Shown here in pieces: positions 9,535 through 19,359 of a DNA stretch of 64,000 bases; within the stretch, counting starts at the first letter, position 1, and each line of letters begins with the position of its first letter. The position numbers were made by a program, and so were the translations under genes. Below the pieces are notes generated by a model that had not been told where the DNA came from, did no database searches, and saw only the letters and a list, made by a program, of their open reading frames with translations. The stretch is from Hymenobacter wooponensis. GTDB taxonomy: Bacteria; Bacteroidota; Bacteroidia; Cytophagales; Hymenobacteraceae. The stretch spans positions 372,001 through 436,000 of the forward strand of contig NZ_SRKZ01000004.1 in assembly GCF_004745865.1 (NCBI RefSeq). Reading direction: 5' to 3'.

Positions 9535-10731
9535 ATGCTTACCCCCCGCCAGCTTTTCCTGCGTCATCAGGCCCAAACCTCCGATTTCCCGCTACTGCTT
9601 GAGATTGAACGGGCCGAAGGAGTGTATATGTTTAATGCGGAGGGCCAGCGCTACCTCGATTTGATTTCGGGCATTGGCGTCAGCAACGTAGGCCACCGTC
9701 ACCCGCGGGTGCTGCAGGCCATTCAGGATCAGCTAGATAAATACCTGCACCTGATGGTGTACGGCGAGCTGGTGCAGGCGCCCCCAGCCGTGCTGGCCGA
9801 GGCGCTGCACCGCACCCTGCCGGCCCACCTCGACAATGTATACTTCACCAACTCCGGCACCGAGGCGGTAGAAGGCGCTCTAAAGCTGGCCAAGCGCCAC
9901 ACGGGCCGCACGGGGTTGCTCTCCAGCTACAACGCCTACCATGGCTCTACGCACGGCGCCCTCAGTATTACGGGCTCTGAGGGGTTCAAGAACAGCTTTC
10001 GCCCGCTCCTGCCCGACGTGCAGCACTTCCGCCACAACAACTTCGACGACCTTGCCCTCATTACCGAGCACACCGCGGCTGTGGTAATTGAAACCGTGCA
10101 AGGCGAGGCTGGCGTGCGGGTTCCCGCCCCCGGTTACCTCCCAGCCCTGCGTCAGCGCTGCACCAACATGGGCGCTTTGCTCATCTTGGATGAGATTCAG
10201 TGCGGCTTTGGACGCACCGGCACCTTCTGGGCCTTTGAGCAGTTCGGCATCGAGCCCGATATTCTGCTGACTGCTAAAGGCATGGGCGGCGGCATGCCTA
10301 TTGGAGCTTTCATTTCCTCCCAGGAAATTATGGCAGGCTTCAAGACCAACCCCATCCTAGGCCACTGCACCACGTTCGGCGGGCATCCGGTGTCTTGCGC
10401 GGCCTCCTTGGCTACGTTGCGCGTGATTCAGGAAGAGAACCTGCTGGCGGGCGTAGCGGAGAAAGCCGCCCGATTCCGGCAGCAGCTCGTGCATCCGGCT
10501 ATTCGGGAGGTGCGGGGCTGTGGCCTACTAATGGCCGTGGAGTTTGCTTCCTTCGATGTGCTCAAGCCCATCATCGACTACGCCCTCTGGCATGAGCACA
10601 TCCTCACTGACTGGTTCCTGTTCTGCGACAACTCCTTGCGCATTGCGCCACCGCTCACCATAACTGATGCCCAGATTGACGAGGCCTGCGCCGCCTTACT
10701 TCGGGCTATTGATGCCGTGGTAGGCCAGTAG
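9535..10731 (+). CDS. Class III PLP-dependent aminotransferase
   Basis: The 398-residue protein is a fold-type I class III aminotransferase. It has YFTNSGTEAVEGALKLA (phosphate-binding loop), LILDEIQCGFGRTG (Asp219 contacting the pyridine nitrogen) and the Schiff-base lysine Lys248 in LTAKGMGGG. Closest types are acetylornithine, ornithine and 4-aminobutyrate aminotransferases; the substrate is not certain, and no arginine biosynthesis genes are nearby. The upstream region carries TACCTTTG at 9503-9510, matching the Bacteroidota -7 box TAnnTTTG, with a TTG 24 bases further upstream, longer than the usual spacing. Confidence 0.88.
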   Translation: MLTPRQLFLRHQAQTSDFPLLLEIERAEGVYMFNAEGQRYLDLISGIGVSNVGHRHPRVLQAIQDQLDKYLHLMVYGELVQAPPAVLAEALHRTLPAHLDNVYFTNSGTEAVEGALKLAKRHTGRTGLLSSYNAYHGSTHGALSITGSEGFKNSFRPLLPDVQHFRHNNFDDLALITEHTAAVVIETVQGEAGVRVPAPGYLPALRQRCTNMGALLILDEIQCGFGRTGTFWAFEQFGIEPDILLTAKGMGGGMPIGAFISSQEIMAGFKTNPILGHCTTFGGHPVSCAASLATLRVIQEENLLAGVAEKAARFRQQLVHPAIREVRGCGLLMAVEFASFDVLKPIIDYALWHEHILTDWFLFCDNSLRIAPPLTITDAQIDEACAALLRAIDAVVGQ

Positions 10732-10753
10732 CCGTCTGTATAACAACAGTAAA

Positions 10754-10787
10754 ATGCCCGGCTTTCACTGTATGGATGCCGGGCGTT
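10754..10787. terminator. Bidirectional terminator
   Basis: A 10-bp stem with one G:T pair, centred on GCCCGGC (10756-10762) and GCCGGGC (10778-10784), has a 15-base loop. It separates the convergent aminotransferase and TerB-like genes. Confidence 0.7.
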
Positions 10788-10809
10788 ATTATGTTAGTTG
10801 TAGGGAGGG

Positions 10810-11259
10810 TTATTCTCCGTTTTGTAACTGATTGTAATTTAAGAAGCTCTGCGTTTCTTCCTTGATTTGTTCGCGGGGTAGGCAGTCTTTCACACCCATG
10901 GAAATCTTGCGCACTAAAACGCCCACAATGGCTTTTCGGAAGCCCAGCTTCTCGGCCATATCAATGCAGAAATCCATTTCATTATCGTCTACCACGCCAT
11001 CGGCCAGCATCATGTCCACGAGGTCAAAGATCTGGTCGAACCGTTCTGAGTCGTTGTCCGGCAGCACTAGCGTGCCCGCACTGGCATTGCCCACAATGGT
11101 TCGCACGTCATCGGCTCGCATGCCGTTCTTTTTTCCCACCGCCACTATAAAGTTCATCTCCCGCTCGTCAATGTGCCCATCGGCCTTGGCCAGGGCTACC
11201 AAGTTCATGAGGTGGCTCTTGACCTTTTTGGTTTGCTCGCTTTCAAAAAAACCAAACAT
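10810..11259 (-). CDS. TerB-like protein
   Basis: The 149-residue cytosolic helical protein has two similar acidic repeats, KADGHIDEREM at about 30-40 and LADGVVDDNEM at about 85-95. These match the metal-binding acidic helices of the TerB/TerB-like fold. TerB domains occur in tellurite-resistance and general stress modules, but no other ter genes are present, so a specific tellurite role is not supported. The gene is monocistronic, convergent with the aminotransferase and divergent from pfkA. Confidence 0.72.
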   Translation of the reverse strand: MFGFFESEQTKKVKSHLMNLVALAKADGHIDEREMNFIVAVGKKNGMRADDVRTIVGNASAGTLVLPDNDSERFDQIFDLVDMMLADGVVDDNEMDFCIDMAEKLGFRKAIVGVLVRKISMGVKDCLPREQIKEETQSFLNYNQLQNGE

Positions 11260-11522
11260 ACAGGTGGGGATTTAAAGTAGACGGTTGCGTTAGGGGCAGT
11301 AAGTGCAGATACCGATGGTAAAACAGCGGTGGGGGCTGTTAATATACCGGCTGTTGCACGTAAGTGCAATAGCTGCGTTTACGCAGATTGAAAAAAAACA
11401 GCCGATTTGTCAGGCTCTTTCGGGTTTCCCTAAAGCAAAGGCTTTACTTTCCCTGCGGATTTGCCACCTTTGCGCCCGCCCACTGCGGGCAACTTGATTT
11501 GAAGAGAGTACTCAGAGATACT

Positions 11523-12494
11523 ATGAAACGTATTGCAGTTTTCACCAGCGGCGGCGACTCGCCGGGTATGAACGCCTGCATCCGGGCCGTTGTGCGTACC
11601 GCGGTCTACCACGGCATTGAGGTATATGGCATCATGCGCGGCTACAGCGGCATGATTAAAGGCGAGTTTGTTAAGCTGGATTCGGCCTCCGTAGCTAATA
11701 CCATTCAGAAGGGTGGCACCATCCTAAAATCGGCACGCAGCCAGAAATTCCTCACCAAGGAAGGCCGTCAGGAGGCGTTCGATCAGCTCGTGAACCACGG
11801 CATTGATGGCCTAGTAGCCATTGGGGGTAACGGCACCTTCACGGGTGCTACTATTTTCGAGCAGGAGTTTGGCATTCCCACCGTTGGGGCGCCCGGCACG
11901 ATTGATAACGACCTTTACGGCACCGACTATACCATTGGCTACGACACAGCGGTAAACACCGCTCTGGAAGCCATTGATAAAATCCGGGATACGGCTGACT
12001 CGCACGACCGCTGCTTCTTTGTGGAGGTAATGGGCCGCGACTCCGGCTACATTGCTATTCCGTGCGCCATTGGCGGCGGGGCTGAAATCGTGATGATTCC
12101 CGAAACGCAGATGTCGACGGAAGCCGTAATTGAAACGTTGCAGAGCAGCTGGAAGCGCTCCAAGACCTCGTTCCTGGTGGTAGTTGCTGAAGGTGACGAG
12201 GAAGGCAACGCCCACGCCGTAGCCCAGCAGGTGAAAGCCGCCATCCCTCAGCTCGACACCCGCGTAACCATCATCGGCCACATCCAACGGGGCGGCTCTC
12301 CCTCCGCCGCCGACCGCATGCTGGCCTCCCAGATCGGTATTGCCTGCGTGGAAGGCCTCATGAACGGCATGCGCAACGTGATGGCCGGCATCGTCGACCG
12401 CAAGCTGGTATATACCCCCTTCACCGACACCATCAATAAAAAGAAAATGATCAACCAGAGCTTCATGCGCATGGTTGAAATTTTGAGCGTATAA
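11523..12494 (+). CDS. pfkA: 6-phosphofructokinase
   Basis: The 323-residue ATP-type PFK-A phosphorylates fructose 6-phosphate to fructose 1,6-bisphosphate, the committed step of glycolysis. It has the ATP-binding FTSGGDSPGMNA at residues 7-18, IGGNGTF, the catalytic TIDNDLYGTDYTIGYDTA, MGRDSGYIA and GHIQRGGSPSAADR. The open frame reaches 11388, but homology begins at MKRIAVF, so 11523 is the start. A CACCTTTG at 11465-11472 is one change from the -7 consensus. A terminator follows. Confidence 0.96.
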   Translation: MKRIAVFTSGGDSPGMNACIRAVVRTAVYHGIEVYGIMRGYSGMIKGEFVKLDSASVANTIQKGGTILKSARSQKFLTKEGRQEAFDQLVNHGIDGLVAIGGNGTFTGATIFEQEFGIPTVGAPGTIDNDLYGTDYTIGYDTAVNTALEAIDKIRDTADSHDRCFFVEVMGRDSGYIAIPCAIGGGAEIVMIPETQMSTEAVIETLQSSWKRSKTSFLVVVAEGDEEGNAHAVAQQVKAAIPQLDTRVTIIGHIQRGGSPSAADRMLASQIGIACVEGLMNGMRNVMAGIVDRKLVYTPFTDTINKKKMINQSFMRMVEILSV

Positions 12495-12537
12495 AGCGGT
12501 TCATAGTTGATCTTTTTTAAGAACTAGCCTTGAAACG

Positions 12538-12572
12538 AAAGCCCTTACCTCCCAAGCGGAAGTAAGGGCTTT
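12538..12572. terminator. Terminator between pfkA and miaA
   Basis: An 11-bp stem (12538-12548 with 12562-12572) is flanked by A and T runs, so it can act on both strands. Its core is the same as that of the terminator at 35276-35312. Confidence 0.85.
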
Positions 12573-12628
12573 TGCTTGGGTAAGAGCTGAGAGAAGGCGC
12601 AGGAAAGCGTGCGTTGCCGCATCGAGCC

Positions 12629-13534
12629 TTACCACCTCACCTCCTCCGGGTGCATCCACTGGTACTCAGGGTCGCGGCGGAGCCAGGTAAGCTGGCGCTT
12701 AGCATAGTGACGAGAATTACGCTTGAGCAGGCGCACGGCTTCCTCGTAATCGTACTGGCCCTCGAAATAATCGAATAGCTCCTTGTATCCCACAGTTTGC
12801 AGAGCGTTGTGGTGGCGATAAGGATACATGGCTCGGGCTTCTGCCTCTAAGCCAGCAGCCAACATGTGCTCCATGCGCAGATCAATGCGTTGGTAAAGCT
12901 CTTCCCGCTCCCGGTTGAGAGCAATTTTTACGCTCTTGAAGGGTCGTTCCGCGGCCTTCTTGACTCCGTGAAAGCTGCTGAAGGGCTGGCCCGTGGCGCG
13001 CGTGATTTCCAAGGCTCGCAATACGCGCTGGTGGTTCTGCCGGTCAATGCGCTCGTACGTCACGGGGTCGAGGCGCTGCAGCTCCGCCACCAAAGGCGCT
13101 AGGCCACCTTCGGCTAACTCCTGGTGTAACTGCTCACGCACTTGCGGCAGCGCTTTAGGCATTTCGTCGAAGCCTTCCGTAACGGCTTGCAAGTAAAGCC
13201 CCGAGCCACCTGTTAGAATCACCACTGGGAACTTCTGAAACAGTTTTTGCAGCAGGGCCAGCGCGTCCTGCTCGTAGCGGCCCGCATTGTACTCCTCCTG
13301 AATGCTGTGCGAGTTGATGAAGTGATGCGGTATCCCCTGCATTTCCTCCGGGCTAGGCTTGGCCGTACCAATGGTGAGTTCCTGGAAAAACTGCCGGGAG
13401 TCGGCCGACACTATTTCGGTGCCCAGCGCTTGGGCCAGGCGCACGCATAGGTCGGTTTTGCCGACTGCCGTTGGGCCGGAAACCACAAGTAGCGTGGGCT
13501 CTTGCGCCGTAAAAAGGTCCTTTATTAGGTTCAT
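12629..13534 (-). CDS. miaA: tRNA dimethylallyltransferase
   Basis: The 301-residue MiaA transfers a dimethylallyl group to N6 of adenine 37 in tRNAs that read codons starting with U. It has the P-loop SGPTAVGKT at about 19-27, the SADSRQFF substrate loop, IGTAKPSPEEMQGIPHHF, LTGGSGLYLQA and the C-terminal KRNSRHYAKRQLTWLRR. Its start overlaps the stop of the upstream glycosyltransferase by four bases (TGA/ATG), so the two are co-transcribed and probably translationally coupled. Confidence 0.96.
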   Translation of the reverse strand: MNLIKDLFTAQEPTLLVVSGPTAVGKTDLCVRLAQALGTEIVSADSRQFFQELTIGTAKPSPEEMQGIPHHFINSHSIQEEYNAGRYEQDALALLQKLFQKFPVVILTGGSGLYLQAVTEGFDEMPKALPQVREQLHQELAEGGLAPLVAELQRLDPVTYERIDRQNHQRVLRALEITRATGQPFSSFHGVKKAAERPFKSVKIALNREREELYQRIDLRMEHMLAAGLEAEARAMYPYRHHNALQTVGYKELFDYFEGQYDYEEAVRLLKRNSRHYAKRQLTWLRRDPEYQWMHPEEVRW

Positions 13535-14658
13535 GAAGTTGGAGAAATAGTGCAGCCGGGCAAAGCCGCATACAGGGCTACCAGGCGGGTTTCTTCGTGC
13601 TGCCAGCTCAGCTCCTGCCGGGCGCGGGCGCAGTTTACAACTAGCTGCCGCACTCGGGCTTCATCGCCGCCCGGCAGCAGGCGGTTGAGAGCCGCGGCCA
13701 CGGCAGCGGTTGTTAGTGGAGCGGGCACTAGCTGAGCTACATCGTAGCCCTCATTAAGGGCCCGGTATTCCGGAAAATCTACTACCACTTGAGGCACACA
13801 GGCGTGCAGGTAGTCAAAAAATTTATTGGCAAGGGAGTAGTAATAGCTCAACCCCTGATTTTCCAGTAATAGCACGCCTACTGCAGCGCGGCGGGTAACC
13901 TCACGTAGGGCCTCAGGCAGCACATACCCTCGGAACTCTACCTGCCCGCTAGCCAACAGGCCTAGCGCAGCCGCTTGAGCACGCAGGGCTTCTGATAAGT
14001 CGCCCTCCCCGCAAATAACCAGCCGCCCCTGCACAAGCGGCATGGCCGCCAGCAACGTTTCGAGTCCCCGGCCGGCATTCAGCGCCCCCTGGTATAGGAT
14101 GTAGCCCTCTGCCTCTACTCTAGCATCTGGTTTCTGCAACCGGCTGATATTTCGGATAACCGCGAATGGTCGGCCGTAACGCTGCTCGAACAGCCGCGCG
14201 AGGGCTGGGCCAACGGTGTAGGCCAGGTGCGCCCGCGGAACAATAAAGCGCTCTACCTGCCGCCACAATTTTTGCACCGTCGGGCGGCTCACTACTTCGG
14301 GTACTTCCGTAAACAGCTCGTGTGCGTCGTACACAAAAGGGCTATTGCTGAGGCGGGCCCGCGCCCACACTGGCAAGGCAGTATCCAAGTCAATAGCGCA
14401 CCACGCCGCCGCCCGCTGGGTTAGCAGGTAGGCCAGTAGCCGTAGGTTAAACTCCAGGTAAAACAGCTTGCCCCGCTGTAGCCAGCACCGCAGCCGGTGC
14501 TGCTGGTACGGCTGAGCTGTTAGTGGCGCCGATCTAGGCCACTCCCGCCCTACCAGCAGCACCTCATACCCTGCCCGCGCCAACGACCCGCAAATGCGCT
14601 GCATCCGCTGATCATAATTGAGGTCGGTAGTGACGGTGAAGATGAGACGGGGAGGCAT
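13531..14658 (-). CDS. Glycosyltransferase family 4-like protein
   Basis: The 375-residue protein has the two-domain GT-B pattern. The N-terminal acceptor half contains FVYDAHELFTE. The C-terminal donor-binding half has YILYQGALNAGRGLETLLAA, RLVICGEGDL and a late SLANKFFDYLHACVPQVVVDFPEY, equivalent to the GT4 nucleotide-sugar region. Donor and acceptor sugars cannot be told. It is probably cytosolic or membrane-associated in cell-surface glycan synthesis. It is translated just ahead of miaA with a four-base overlap; no other glycan genes are adjacent. Confidence 0.8.
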   Translation of the reverse strand: MPPRLIFTVTTDLNYDQRMQRICGSLARAGYEVLLVGREWPRSAPLTAQPYQQHRLRCWLQRGKLFYLEFNLRLLAYLLTQRAAAWCAIDLDTALPVWARARLSNSPFVYDAHELFTEVPEVVSRPTVQKLWRQVERFIVPRAHLAYTVGPALARLFEQRYGRPFAVIRNISRLQKPDARVEAEGYILYQGALNAGRGLETLLAAMPLVQGRLVICGEGDLSEALRAQAAALGLLASGQVEFRGYVLPEALREVTRRAAVGVLLLENQGLSYYYSLANKFFDYLHACVPQVVVDFPEYRALNEGYDVAQLVPAPLTTAAVAAALNRLLPGGDEARVRQLVVNCARARQELSWQHEETRLVALYAALPGCTISPTS

Positions 14659-14786
14659 TTAGGATGGCTGCCGGGAGCCGACACGCGTACTTTGGGATAT
14701 TTTCGTCAAATTTAGGGAGTAAAACCTAGTGTGCCGGCCTCGTCGTCCCGTATGGAGACTGATAGCCGGCCCTTCTTTGCCCGGTA

Positions 14787-17700
14787 ATGCCTCCTCGACT
14801 TTCCTCGTCTTCTACACCTATGCCGGCCAGGCCTACTGCTCCTACCTCCACCGATTTGCTACGCTCGTTATTTGACCAGGCCTACGACGCGCTGCTGCTC
14901 TATGATGATCACGGTGCTTTAATAGATTGTAATCAAACCGCACTCACTCTGCTCGGTATCTCGCGCGAGATGCTGCTGGCCTCGGGCTTGATGGCTTTTG
15001 CCTTGCCTTCTCTCGATAAGACAGTGGAGCAGTGGACCTCTGAGCCCCAGCTCCGCGAAGCGGTGCTGGATACAGCCCGCACTGGTACTTCTTACTCCCG
15101 AACTTGGCAAGGGCAGCGGGCTGATCGGGTCCGGCTGACGGGCTGGCTTACCCTGCACCGCGTGGAAACGCCCTTCGGCGCCCGCGTGCAACTCACCCTC
15201 CGCGACGTTACCCACAATCAGCCTCACGAGCAGGATAGCACCCAGCAACTAGTAAGCAAGCGCAGCCAGGAGCAGCTGCGCGATTTGCTTTCGCGCACTA
15301 ACCTCAGCTACGTTCAGCTTGACCGCAATGGCGATATCCAAGATGCCAACGATTTCTTCCTTGACTTCACCGGCTACCGGCGCGATGAAATAATTGGCCA
15401 CAGCTATCATGCTATTTTCTCGCCTCCGGAAGAAGCTGAAGCCCGCCGCCAAGCGTACCTTACCACCGTTAAGGAGGCTACGCTGCAGAGCTTCTATGAG
15501 CGGCTGCTGGTGACCAAAACCGGGCAGCGCCGCCTGCTGTACTGGCACGCCGAGTTCACTCGCAACACCACTGGCCACATCACCGGCGTGTACGTGGTGG
15601 GCCGCGACCTGACGGACCGCCACGTCACGGCGCGGGCCCTCACAGATAACCGCACGCGCCTACAGGACTTCCTAGACAATGCTCACGATTTGATTCAGAA
15701 TTTGAGCATCGACAACCGGTTCCTGTTCGTGAACAAGGCCTGGAAGGAAAAGTTGGGCTATGAGGATGAGGACCTGCCAAACCTGACTCTCTCCGATGTG
15801 GTGCACCCCTACTACAAGGCCAAGCTGCTGTACCAGCTGCGCAACCTGTATAAGGGCGAGAAGGTGAACAAGCTGGAAACCGTGTTCTTGACCAAAACCG
15901 GGAAGCCTGTGCACCTGATTGGCTCCATCAGCTGCTCCTGGCAGGATGACGAGCCCGTCAGCACCCGCGCCATTCTGCACGATATCACCGACCGCATCAA
16001 GGCCGAGCGCCTGCAGAAGGTGTACTATAGCATTGCTAACCTGGCTATTAGCTCTAAGGATCTGCACTCCCTCTATGGTGCCATTCACCGGGAGCTTAGC
16101 AAGATCATTGAGACCAACAACTTCTATATCGCCCTCTGCGACGAGGCCCGCACCCAACTGCAGTTTGCCTATTACGTTGATCAGAACGCGCAAGGCGAGC
16201 AGAACGTGATGGCTCGGCCGTTCTCGTCGGGTGTGTCGGAGTACATTATCCGGACCGGACGACCCCAGTTCCTGCTCAAGCAGGAGTTGGAGGAGCTAAT
16301 CGGCAACGGTACTATTACGGCCTACGGGCTGATGCCGGAAGTAATGCTGTGCTCGCCCCTGAGCATTGGGGAGCGGATCATTGGAGTTATTGCGGTGCAG
16401 GACTATCAGAAGGCCGATGCCTATGCCGCTGCCGATATTGAGATTCTGCACTTCATTTCCAACCAAGTGGCTCTGGCCATTGAGCGCAAGCGCAACGAGG
16501 TTCAGATTCAGAAGCAGAACGCCCGCCTGAACGCCATCTTCGAAAGCGGTTCCCACCTGATGTGGTCCGTGGATACGCATTCGCGCTTAAGTTCTTTCAA
16601 TCGCAATTACGCCGCCTACTTCCTGCGGCGCAATGGCGTGTACCCAGCCCTCAACGTTAACCTCTGGCAGGCCGACCTGGCCCTGATGGAGGAAGACGCT
16701 CGCGACACCTTCATGGAGAACTATCGCCGGGCTTTCCAGGGGCACCCGCAGCGCTTCGAGGTGCGCCTCCGCGACACCAAGGGTATCGACAGCTGGCGCG
16801 AGATCTATCTCAACCCCATCTACCTCGACGACGGCTCCTTCGAGGAAATTTCGGCTATTGCCCACGACATTACGGATCAGAAACGCTCGCAGTTGGAGCT
16901 GGCAGCGCAGGAAGAGAAGTTCCGCGCCATCTTTGAGTCGTTCCAGGACGTGTATTATCGCACCGATGACAAGGGTACCCTGACCCTGGTTAGCCCATCC
17001 GTGCTCGACATGCTGGGCTATAGCCCTGAGGAAGTAACCGGCACGCCCATTGCCAATTATTACCTCTACCCCAGTGAGCGGGAAGCGCTGCTGGCCAGCG
17101 TGCGTGACACGGGCGCGGCCCGCAACTTCGAGGTGACCATGCGCCATAAAGATGGCCATGCGGTGAGCGTACTAGTAAATGCCCGCAAAGTACTGGGCGG
17201 CTCCGAGGGTACTGAGGGCATTGGCCGCGACATCACGGAGCTGAAAAAGATGCAGGACGACCTGCGCGCAGCCAAGGATGAAGCCGAAGCAGCCTTGCAC
17301 GCTAAAACGCAATTCTTGGCCAACATGAGCCACGAGCTGCGCACTCCCATGAATGGTATCATCGGGATGATTGACCTGCTGCACCAGACGGTAGCATCAG
17401 AGGAGCAAGAAGAGTACGTTGACACGCTCCGGAAGTCGTCGGATGCGCTGCTGGCTATTCTGAATGATATCCTGGACCTCTCCAAGATTCAGGCGGGTAA
17501 GCTTCAGCTCAGCGAGTCGGGTATTGATTTGCACTACACGCTCGACAAAATTCACTCACTGTTTGCCAATCGGGCCAACCAGAAACTGCTGCATTTCACC
17601 TACCGGGTTGCGCCCAAAACCCCGCGCTTCATTATTACCGACGAAACGCGCCTGCTGCAAATTCTAAGTAACCTGACCTCCAACGCTATCAAGTTTACGG

Positions 17701-18839
17701 CGCAGGGCAGCGTGAGCATTCAGGTTTCATCAGTGGAAAGCGAGGGCGACGAGCACACACTACGCTTCGACGTGGCCGACTCTGGCATTGGCATCTCCGA
17801 AGAAAACGAGAAGTTGCTGTTCACTAACTTCACTCAGCTCGATACTACCCCCACCAAAGCATTTGGGGGCACTGGCCTAGGCCTAGCTATCAGCAAGCAG
17901 TTGGCGGAGTTGCTGGGTGGTGAGATTGGGGTTACCTCCAACGTGGGCGAAGGCTCAACGTTCTGGTTTACTATTCGCTGCCTAGTTGCTCGCAACGAGG
18001 ATGAGATTGTGCAGGAGCGCGTGACGGCCCGTGAGCGGGCCCAGGAAATCGTGCGCTTCGATACCACTCCCCAAGTTCTGCTCGTCGACGACAACCCCAT
18101 CAATCAGCAAGTAGCTTCCCGCTTACTGGATAAGCTAGGCTGCGCCGTGGACGTTGCGCACGATGGGTTTGAAGCCATCAGCAAAGCCACCGACCCGCGG
18201 AACCGCTACCAGCTCATCTTCATGGACATTCAGATGCCCGAGATGGATGGTGTAACGGCCATGTTAGAAATTCGGCGACGTCTAGGCCAGTCTTGCCCAC
18301 CGGTGGTGGCCATGACGGCATACTCCATGAAGGAAGATGCTGAGCGTTTTGTGCAGCAAGGCATGGACGACTACGTGCCCAAGCCTGTGAAGAGCCAAGA
18401 CCTCTACACTGTGCTGCGGCGGTGGTCAGCTTCTCAGCAAGCCCTAAAGGCGCTGGAGCCCGAAGAAGCGCCAGCGGTGGCCCCCGAACCCGCTACGGTC
18501 AGCATCGACCCAGATACGTTGGAGCAGCTGCGCCAACTGGGTGGCGGCGATTTTGCGGCCCAGCTCTATGCCGATTTTGAGCAGGAAGCCAGCCAGCTTT
18601 TAAGCGAAGCGGCGGCCTTCATGGCGAAAGGCCAGTACGCTCAAATTTTACCTCACCTGCACCAACTCAAGGGAACCGGCTTTACACTAGGCATAAATAC
18701 CATGGCTGAATGCACTAAAAAGCTGGAACACGATTTAAAAACTGGAGTTTTTACTACTGCTGAGCAGGACTTCCGGAAGTTGCAGTATTACTTTGCACAG
18801 TTCGTGGCCGTATACCCTGCTATTACGCAAGCGCCTTAG
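14787..18839 (+). CDS. Multi-PAS/GAF hybrid histidine kinase with REC and HPt domains
   Basis: The 1350-residue protein is a cytosolic phosphorelay sensor. In order it has about five PAS domains (near 25-135, 165-280, 290-410, 595-715 and 715-830) with a GAF domain between the third and fourth (about 420-590). HisKA follows with the phospho-acceptor His849 in MSHELRTPMNG. HATPase_c has the N-box NLTSNAIKF, the G1 box DSGIGI and the G2 box GGTGLGLAISKQL. A receiver has Asp1147 in FMDIQMPEMDG, and an HPt domain has His1292 in HQLKGTGF. No transmembrane helix is seen, so it senses internal signals. The next gene is a stand-alone receiver that could be its output. Confidence 0.93.
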   Translation: MPPRLSSSSTPMPARPTAPTSTDLLRSLFDQAYDALLLYDDHGALIDCNQTALTLLGISREMLLASGLMAFALPSLDKTVEQWTSEPQLREAVLDTARTGTSYSRTWQGQRADRVRLTGWLTLHRVETPFGARVQLTLRDVTHNQPHEQDSTQQLVSKRSQEQLRDLLSRTNLSYVQLDRNGDIQDANDFFLDFTGYRRDEIIGHSYHAIFSPPEEAEARRQAYLTTVKEATLQSFYERLLVTKTGQRRLLYWHAEFTRNTTGHITGVYVVGRDLTDRHVTARALTDNRTRLQDFLDNAHDLIQNLSIDNRFLFVNKAWKEKLGYEDEDLPNLTLSDVVHPYYKAKLLYQLRNLYKGEKVNKLETVFLTKTGKPVHLIGSISCSWQDDEPVSTRAILHDITDRIKAERLQKVYYSIANLAISSKDLHSLYGAIHRELSKIIETNNFYIALCDEARTQLQFAYYVDQNAQGEQNVMARPFSSGVSEYIIRTGRPQFLLKQELEELIGNGTITAYGLMPEVMLCSPLSIGERIIGVIAVQDYQKADAYAAADIEILHFISNQVALAIERKRNEVQIQKQNARLNAIFESGSHLMWSVDTHSRLSSFNRNYAAYFLRRNGVYPALNVNLWQADLALMEEDARDTFMENYRRAFQGHPQRFEVRLRDTKGIDSWREIYLNPIYLDDGSFEEISAIAHDITDQKRSQLELAAQEEKFRAIFESFQDVYYRTDDKGTLTLVSPSVLDMLGYSPEEVTGTPIANYYLYPSEREALLASVRDTGAARNFEVTMRHKDGHAVSVLVNARKVLGGSEGTEGIGRDITELKKMQDDLRAAKDEAEAALHAKTQFLANMSHELRTPMNGIIGMIDLLHQTVASEEQEEYVDTLRKSSDALLAILNDILDLSKIQAGKLQLSESGIDLHYTLDKIHSLFANRANQKLLHFTYRVAPKTPRFIITDETRLLQILSNLTSNAIKFTAQGSVSIQVSSVESEGDEHTLRFDVADSGIGISEENEKLLFTNFTQLDTTPTKAFGGTGLGLAISKQLAELLGGEIGVTSNVGEGSTFWFTIRCLVARNEDEIVQERVTARERAQEIVRFDTTPQVLLVDDNPINQQVASRLLDKLGCAVDVAHDGFEAISKATDPRNRYQLIFMDIQMPEMDGVTAMLEIRRRLGQSCPPVVAMTAYSMKEDAERFVQQGMDDYVPKPVKSQDLYTVLRRWSASQQALKALEPEEAPAVAPEPATVSIDPDTLEQLRQLGGGDFAAQLYADFEQEASQLLSEAAAFMAKGQYAQILPHLHQLKGTGFTLGINTMAECTKKLEHDLKTGVFTTAEQDFRKLQYYFAQFVAVYPAITQAP

Positions 18840-18912
18840 TTCCGTATACTAGCTACACTTCCCTCATTTTGCTCCCGTCCTACACTCATAAAACCTCAAC
18901 GCCTCATTCCTT

Positions 18913-19290
18913 ATGGCCGATTCTAAAACCATTCTAATTGCGGAGGATAGCTCCGTTATTCTCAACCTGACTAAGAAAATTCTCGAGCTTCAGAAATATC
19001 GTATCGTATCGGCTAAAAATGGAGGCGAAGTGATGAAGCAGGTGGAAAGCCAGCCGATTGACTGCGTTCTGATGGACATCAACATCCCCGTAAAAGACGG
19101 CATGGAATGCACCCGTGAGATTCGTCGGCACTCGGATCCTCGCATCGCTAAAATTCCTGTTATTGCCATCACTGGCAATGCCAACAACTACTCGATGGAG
19201 CAATTCCGGGAGGCTGGCGTGACGGATTACTTACCCAAGCCACTCGACTTTGACGCGCTGGTGCGCGTGGTAAAGCAGTACGTAGGCTAA
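18913..19290 (+). CDS. Single-domain response regulator
   Basis: The 125-residue protein is only a receiver domain. It has acidic Glu11 and Asp12 in IAEDSS, phospho-acceptor Asp55 in LMDINIP, Thr87 in AITGN and Lys109 in YLPKPLD. With no output domain it probably passes phosphate on or acts by protein contact. It lies 73 bases after the hybrid kinase with an HPt domain, which is its likely phosphate donor. Confidence 0.92.
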   Translation: MADSKTILIAEDSSVILNLTKKILELQKYRIVSAKNGGEVMKQVESQPIDCVLMDINIPVKDGMECTREIRRHSDPRIAKIPVIAITGNANNYSMEQFREAGVTDYLPKPLDFDALVRVVKQYVG

Positions 19291-19359
19291 GTACAACATA
19301 GCCAGAAGGTAACCACTACCTAAGACTGGCTAGTAGCTATTTGCTACTGACTTCTAACC